From the NCBI GenBank assembly GCA_022825265.1, contig JAJDXE010000008.1:28883-92882 (forward strand): a DNA stretch of 64,000 nt, read 5' to 3'. The first letter of the stretch is position 1. The number at the start of each line of letters is the position of its first letter. Source of the stretch: Dehalococcoidia bacterium. GTDB taxonomy: Bacteria; Chloroflexota; Dehalococcoidia; Bin125. This document shows, one piece after another, positions 61,198 to 64,000 of the stretch. Made by a program: the position numbers and the translations under genes. The notes beneath the pieces are model-generated. The model was not told the origin of the DNA and searched no databases. It was given only the letters and a program-made list of their open reading frames with translations.

Positions 61198-62354
61198 CGA
61201 TCGATCTCCCCCACCACGATGTCAATCGAACCCAGCGTCACGATCGCGTCGGCAAGGGTACCGCCAACCGACATTTCCTTCAGCGCCGTCAGATTGATCA
61301 GCGACGGCGGCCGGCAGTGGAATCGATACGGCGCCGGCCCGCCATCCGAGACCAGGTAGAAGCCCAGCTCACCACGAGGCGATTCGACCCGCGCATATGC
61401 CTCGCCCGGCTCCGGACGCGCGTGCAGCGGCACGTCGGCCAACCACGGACCATCGGGCAGGGTGTCAACGACCTGCCGAAGAATCTTCAGGCTCTCCTTG
61501 ACCTCCGCCATCCGCACCAGGAACCGGTCGAAACAGTCGCCCTGTTCGCCGACGGGCACATCGAACTCGTAGTTCTCATAGCCGCAATACGGATTCGCCT
61601 TGCGCAGATCCCAGGGCACGCCCGTCGCGCGCAACACCGGACCAGAGAGCGACGAGTTGATCGCCATCTCCGGCGAAATCACGCCGACGCCTCGCGCTCG
61701 AGCATGGAGAATCTCATTCTCCATCAGCAGCGCTTCGTAGTCGGCGATCCGATCCGGCATGTCCGCCAGGAACGACTCCAGCGTCGGCAAGAGCTCATCC
61801 GGCAGATCGAACGCGACTCCGCCGATCCGCATGTAGTTGGTTGTCAGCCGCGCACCGCAAGTCATCTCGAACATGTCGAGCACTCGCTCGCGGTCGCGGA
61901 ACATGTAGAACAGCGGCGTGTGCCAGGCGCCGCAGTCGTTGATGAACGTCCCGTTCGCCATCGCGTGCGATGCGACCCGCTGCAGTTCGGCGAACATCAC
62001 CCGTATCGCCTGCGCCCGAGGCGGGACCTCGATGCCCAGCAACTCTTCAGCCGCGAGACAGTAAGCCAGATTGTTGGACATCGCCGCCAGGTAGTCGATC
62101 CGGTCGGTGAAGGGAATGTTCTGTGTGTAGGTGCGCTCCTCGGCCAGCTTCTCCATCGAGCGATGCAGATAGCCGATCCGCATCTCCGCGTCCTGCACGA
62201 TCTCGCCGTCCAGCGTCACCTTGAGCCGGAACACCCCGTGCGTCGACGGATGCTGCGGGCCCAGGTTGACCACGACCGGCTCCGAGCCGTCACCGGTCGT
62301 CAGCGCCTCGATCGTTCCCTGCATCGCGAGTTGAGTGTCGTCGGCAGTGGTCAC
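61194..62354 (-). CDS. nuoD: NADH-quinone oxidoreductase subunit D
   Basis: The 386-aa product has NLGPQHPSTHGVFRLKV, the quinone-site loop, and RIGYLHRSMEKLAEERTY, with a full 49-kDa fold. It lacks the nickel-site cysteines of hydrogenase relatives, as expected. GTG start overlapping nuoC as GTGA. Confidence 0.97.
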   Translation of the reverse strand: MTTADDTQLAMQGTIEALTTGDGSEPVVVNLGPQHPSTHGVFRLKVTLDGEIVQDAEMRIGYLHRSMEKLAEERTYTQNIPFTDRIDYLAAMSNNLAYCLAAEELLGIEVPPRAQAIRVMFAELQRVASHAMANGTFINDCGAWHTPLFYMFRDRERVLDMFEMTCGARLTTNYMRIGGVAFDLPDELLPTLESFLADMPDRIADYEALLMENEILHARARGVGVISPEMAINSSLSGPVLRATGVPWDLRKANPYCGYENYEFDVPVGEQGDCFDRFLVRMAEVKESLKILRQVVDTLPDGPWLADVPLHARPEPGEAYARVESPRGELGFYLVSDGGPAPYRFHCRPPSLINLTALKEMSVGGTLADAIVTLGSIDIVVGEIDR

Positions 62355-62950
62355 GACGATTCCTCGCTCTCCTCGGCGACAACCAGGTCACCTTCAGGCT
62401 GCGGATCGTTGGGGTGCATCGGACGCTGCGGCACGCTGCCCGGCACCGGCCAGGCATTCTCTTCGCTCTCGTGCGGGAAACCGGGCAACCCGGCCCGCAC
62501 CTGACCCGGCATCTGCAGGAAATCCTTGCGCAGCGGATACCCCGGGAACCCTTCCCAGAGGAACATCCGCCGCAAATCGGGATGACCCTCAAACCGGATC
62601 CCGAACAGGTCGTAGACTTCGCGCTCCTGCAGGTGAGCGCCGTAGAACAGCCCCGTCAGCGACGGCACCGCCGGGTCTTCGCGATCCGTTACGCGAGCCT
62701 TGATCTGCAGAATGTGATTCAGGTCCAGCGATTGCAGGTGGTAGACCACTTCAAAGTGAAGCTCCTGGTCGACCGCCGTCAGGTTGCAGAGGAAGACCAG
62801 GTCGCTCTCCCCCGAGTCCCGCAGCGACTGCACCGACTCCACCAACCGCTCCGGCTCGAGGAACAGCACGCCATCGTCGACGCAGGCCGCGCCCGGCGCA
62901 TGTGCGTTGACGATCTCCATCGCCGCCGTTGCGTCATAAGTTGCGGTCAC
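62351..62950 (-). CDS. nuoC: NADH-quinone oxidoreductase subunit C
   Basis: The 199-aa product has the 30-kDa signature EREVYDLFGIRFEGHPDLRR and GFPGYPLRKDF. It starts with GTG one base after the nuoA stop, where nuoB usually lies. The acidic C-terminal tail (EGDLVVAEESEESS) is unremarkable. Confidence 0.95.
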   Translation of the reverse strand: MTATYDATAAMEIVNAHAPGAACVDDGVLFLEPERLVESVQSLRDSGESDLVFLCNLTAVDQELHFEVVYHLQSLDLNHILQIKARVTDREDPAVPSLTGLFYGAHLQEREVYDLFGIRFEGHPDLRRMFLWEGFPGYPLRKDFLQMPGQVRAGLPGFPHESEENAWPVPGSVPQRPMHPNDPQPEGDLVVAEESEESS

Positions 62951-62951
62951 G

Positions 62952-63332
62952 TCAGCGCCACTCCAGCGCCTGGCGTCGCCACTCGTAGACCAGCCCCAGG
63001 AACAGCACGGCGATGAAAATCAGCGCCGCGACCATCCCGGTCACCACCACCGAGTCCAGCGCCACCGCCAGTGGGAAGAGGAAAATCACTTCCACGTCGA
63101 ATAGCACGAAAATCAGCGCCACCAGGTAGTAGCGGAAGTTGAACTGCACCCAGGTCGGACCCTCGGTCTCGACCCCGCACTCATAGGTGTCCGACTTGAT
63201 CGCATTCGGCAGCTTCGGCCGCAGACCGAACTTGAACATCGCCCACGAAGCGATCAGCGGGATCGACGGGAACACAGCGGCGAAGATCAGCAGGATGCCG
63301 AGGTGCCCGTACTGCTCCAGGACATTGTCCAT
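62952..63332 (-). CDS. nuoA: NADH-quinone oxidoreductase subunit A
   Basis: The 126-aa, three-helix protein has KSDTYECGVETEGPTWVQFNFRYYLVALIFVLFDVEV, split by the quinone-site loop Cys, which is diagnostic. A frame extends to 63476, but ATG 63332 (MDNVLEQYGH) gives the normal length and the upstream part overlaps the promoter. First gene of the operon. Confidence 0.96.
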   Translation of the reverse strand: MDNVLEQYGHLGILLIFAAVFPSIPLIASWAMFKFGLRPKLPNAIKSDTYECGVETEGPTWVQFNFRYYLVALIFVLFDVEVIFLFPLAVALDSVVVTGMVAALIFIAVLFLGLVYEWRRQALEWR

Positions 63333-63390
63333 CTGGATTGACCCCGCTCCGAACCAGTCAGCCGCCAAACTCGGTAGGCGACTCTGAGGG

Positions 63391-63419
63391 AGTATATGCA
63401 CCAGCCCCAACTCACTCAA
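63391..63419 (-). promoter_or_regulatory. nuo operon promoter
   Basis: On the minus strand TTGAGT (63414-63419) and TATACT (63391-63396) are separated by 17 bp. Transcription would begin near 63384, giving a leader of about 50 nt before nuoA. Confidence 0.65.
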
Positions 63420-63488
63420 TCGCCCCCACCCTCTCCCTCTGATCCCCTCTCCCTCCGATGCCCCGCGCCAGAACAAGACCTCCCCTCT

Positions 63489-63549
63489 GGGGGAGCTCGC
63501 CCCGCACTTGATGCGGGGGTGTCACGAAGCGACGGAAGGGAGCTCCCCC
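63489..63549. repeat. Palindromic intergenic element
   Basis: An outer 10-bp inverted repeat, GGGGGAGCTC (63489-63498) and GAGCTCCCCC (63540-63549), encloses a perfect 7-bp hairpin CCCCGCA-CTTGA-TGCGGGG (63500-63518). Runs of CCTCTCCCTC flank it on the left. The nested-hairpin shape is typical of dispersed palindromic elements. No second copy was noticed in this window. Confidence 0.65.
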
Positions 63550-63639
63550 CTCCGCAACCTCCGACACACACCCCCGCTACACATCTCGAACGAATGTACC
63601 TACCATTGACTCCCTCTAAGCAATCAGACAGGAGAACCA

Positions 63640-63990
63640 ATGTCCGCACTCAACGCAACAAACGCAATCCGGAAAACCAATCCGCCCTTGGAATTCTCAA
63701 AGAAAGCCATCCGAGAACACCTCCAGTTCCACGCTACCAACGGCCCCGCCTACGTCCAGATCCAGGCGACCAAAGCCCTGGCCCGAATGATCGGCCTCTA
63801 CGACGACGCCAAGAAAGGCGTGAACGACATGGTCGACAAGGCGAAGCAAACCGGCCAGACCCTCTACGAGAAGGCCGAGGCCATCAGGAATGGAACCCAC
63901 AAGGTGACCGCCGAAGAACTCGGCGATTACCTCACCGCGGGCGCGGACGACGAAGAGGAAGGCGGAACGGATGAAGCAGAACCTCCCTAA
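63640..63990 (+). CDS. Helical hypothetical protein, 116 aa
   Basis: ATG with CAGGAG upstream. The protein is predicted mostly alpha-helical: AYVQIQATKALARMIGLYDDAKKGVNDMVDKAKQ, broken by a Gly, then TLYEKAEAIRNGTHK. It ends in a very acidic tail (DDEEEGGTDEAEPP). No cysteines, signal or membrane segment. Family not recognised. Divergent from nuo across the palindromic element. Confidence 0.7.
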   Translation: MSALNATNAIRKTNPPLEFSKKAIREHLQFHATNGPAYVQIQATKALARMIGLYDDAKKGVNDMVDKAKQTGQTLYEKAEAIRNGTHKVTAEELGDYLTAGADDEEEGGTDEAEPP

Positions 63991-64000
63991 TCCCGAATTG

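Overview
The window is a dense, GC-rich bacterial chromosome segment with short gaps, many 4-base ATGA or TGATG gene overlaps, and a few low-GC accessory stretches. Several traits suggest a free-living, respiring Chloroflexota bacterium, with the SAR202/Dehalococcoidia side as the best guess. These are the run of CaiB/BaiF-type CoA-transferases, the crotonase and MaoC-like enzymes, a glycolate oxidase operon, PhoX phosphatase, a GuaB3-type IMP dehydrogenase, and a small CxCG protein of a type I associate with Chloroflexota. No rRNA gene or other taxonomic marker is present, so this placement is inference from gene content.

Layout. 1-9.5 kb: MFS exporter, RraA-like protein, Crp/Fnr regulator, crotonase, then four CoA-transferases in two divergent pairs driven from a compact back-to-back promoter. 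9.6-20.2 kb: small membrane protein, CinA-like amidase, alpha/beta hydrolase, glcDEF, metallo-beta-lactamase-fold hydrolase, NYN protein, Mrp ATPase, a small zinc-ribbon-like protein, pyrD and tRNA-Pro. 20.3-27 kb: a head-to-tail fused double CoA-transferase, two MaoC-like dehydratases, cyclophilins including a tandem membrane-anchored one, a methyltransferase and tRNA-Arg. 27-37.7 kb: phoX, comM/yifB, a class V aminotransferase, rel, hisS, prfA and prmC. 37.7-39.3 kb: a small insertion that duplicated the end of prmC. 39.4-51.1 kb: serine hydrolase, HEPN-repeat protein, guaB3, rsmI, metG, tatD, a PD-(D/E)XK-like protein, polyprenyl synthase and the ybaB-recR-recO-fmdB operon. 51.2-53.7 kb: two 10-bp-period repeat arrays, dnaX and ybeY. 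53.7-63.3 kb: an nuo operon (A-C-D-H-J-K-x-L-M-N). The window ends with a palindromic intergenic element and a small helical protein.

The most unusual locus is 37652-39380. A roughly 1.57-kb cassette with an HNH-type nuclease gene and two small genes, but no integrase, sits exactly at the end of prmC. It is flanked by two 81-bp copies of the prmC 3' end. The copies differ at 5 positions, all synonymous, and the distal copy still overlaps the start of the next gene as ATGA. The simplest reading is an element that inserts in the 3' end of an essential gene and brings a recoded replacement tail.

Other notable points are an nuo operon lacking every Fe-S subunit, a HEPN protein with four WF/RR repeats, two abutting 10-bp-period arrays, and recurrent TANNNT boxes 6-8 nt before start codons, which suggests leaderless transcripts.
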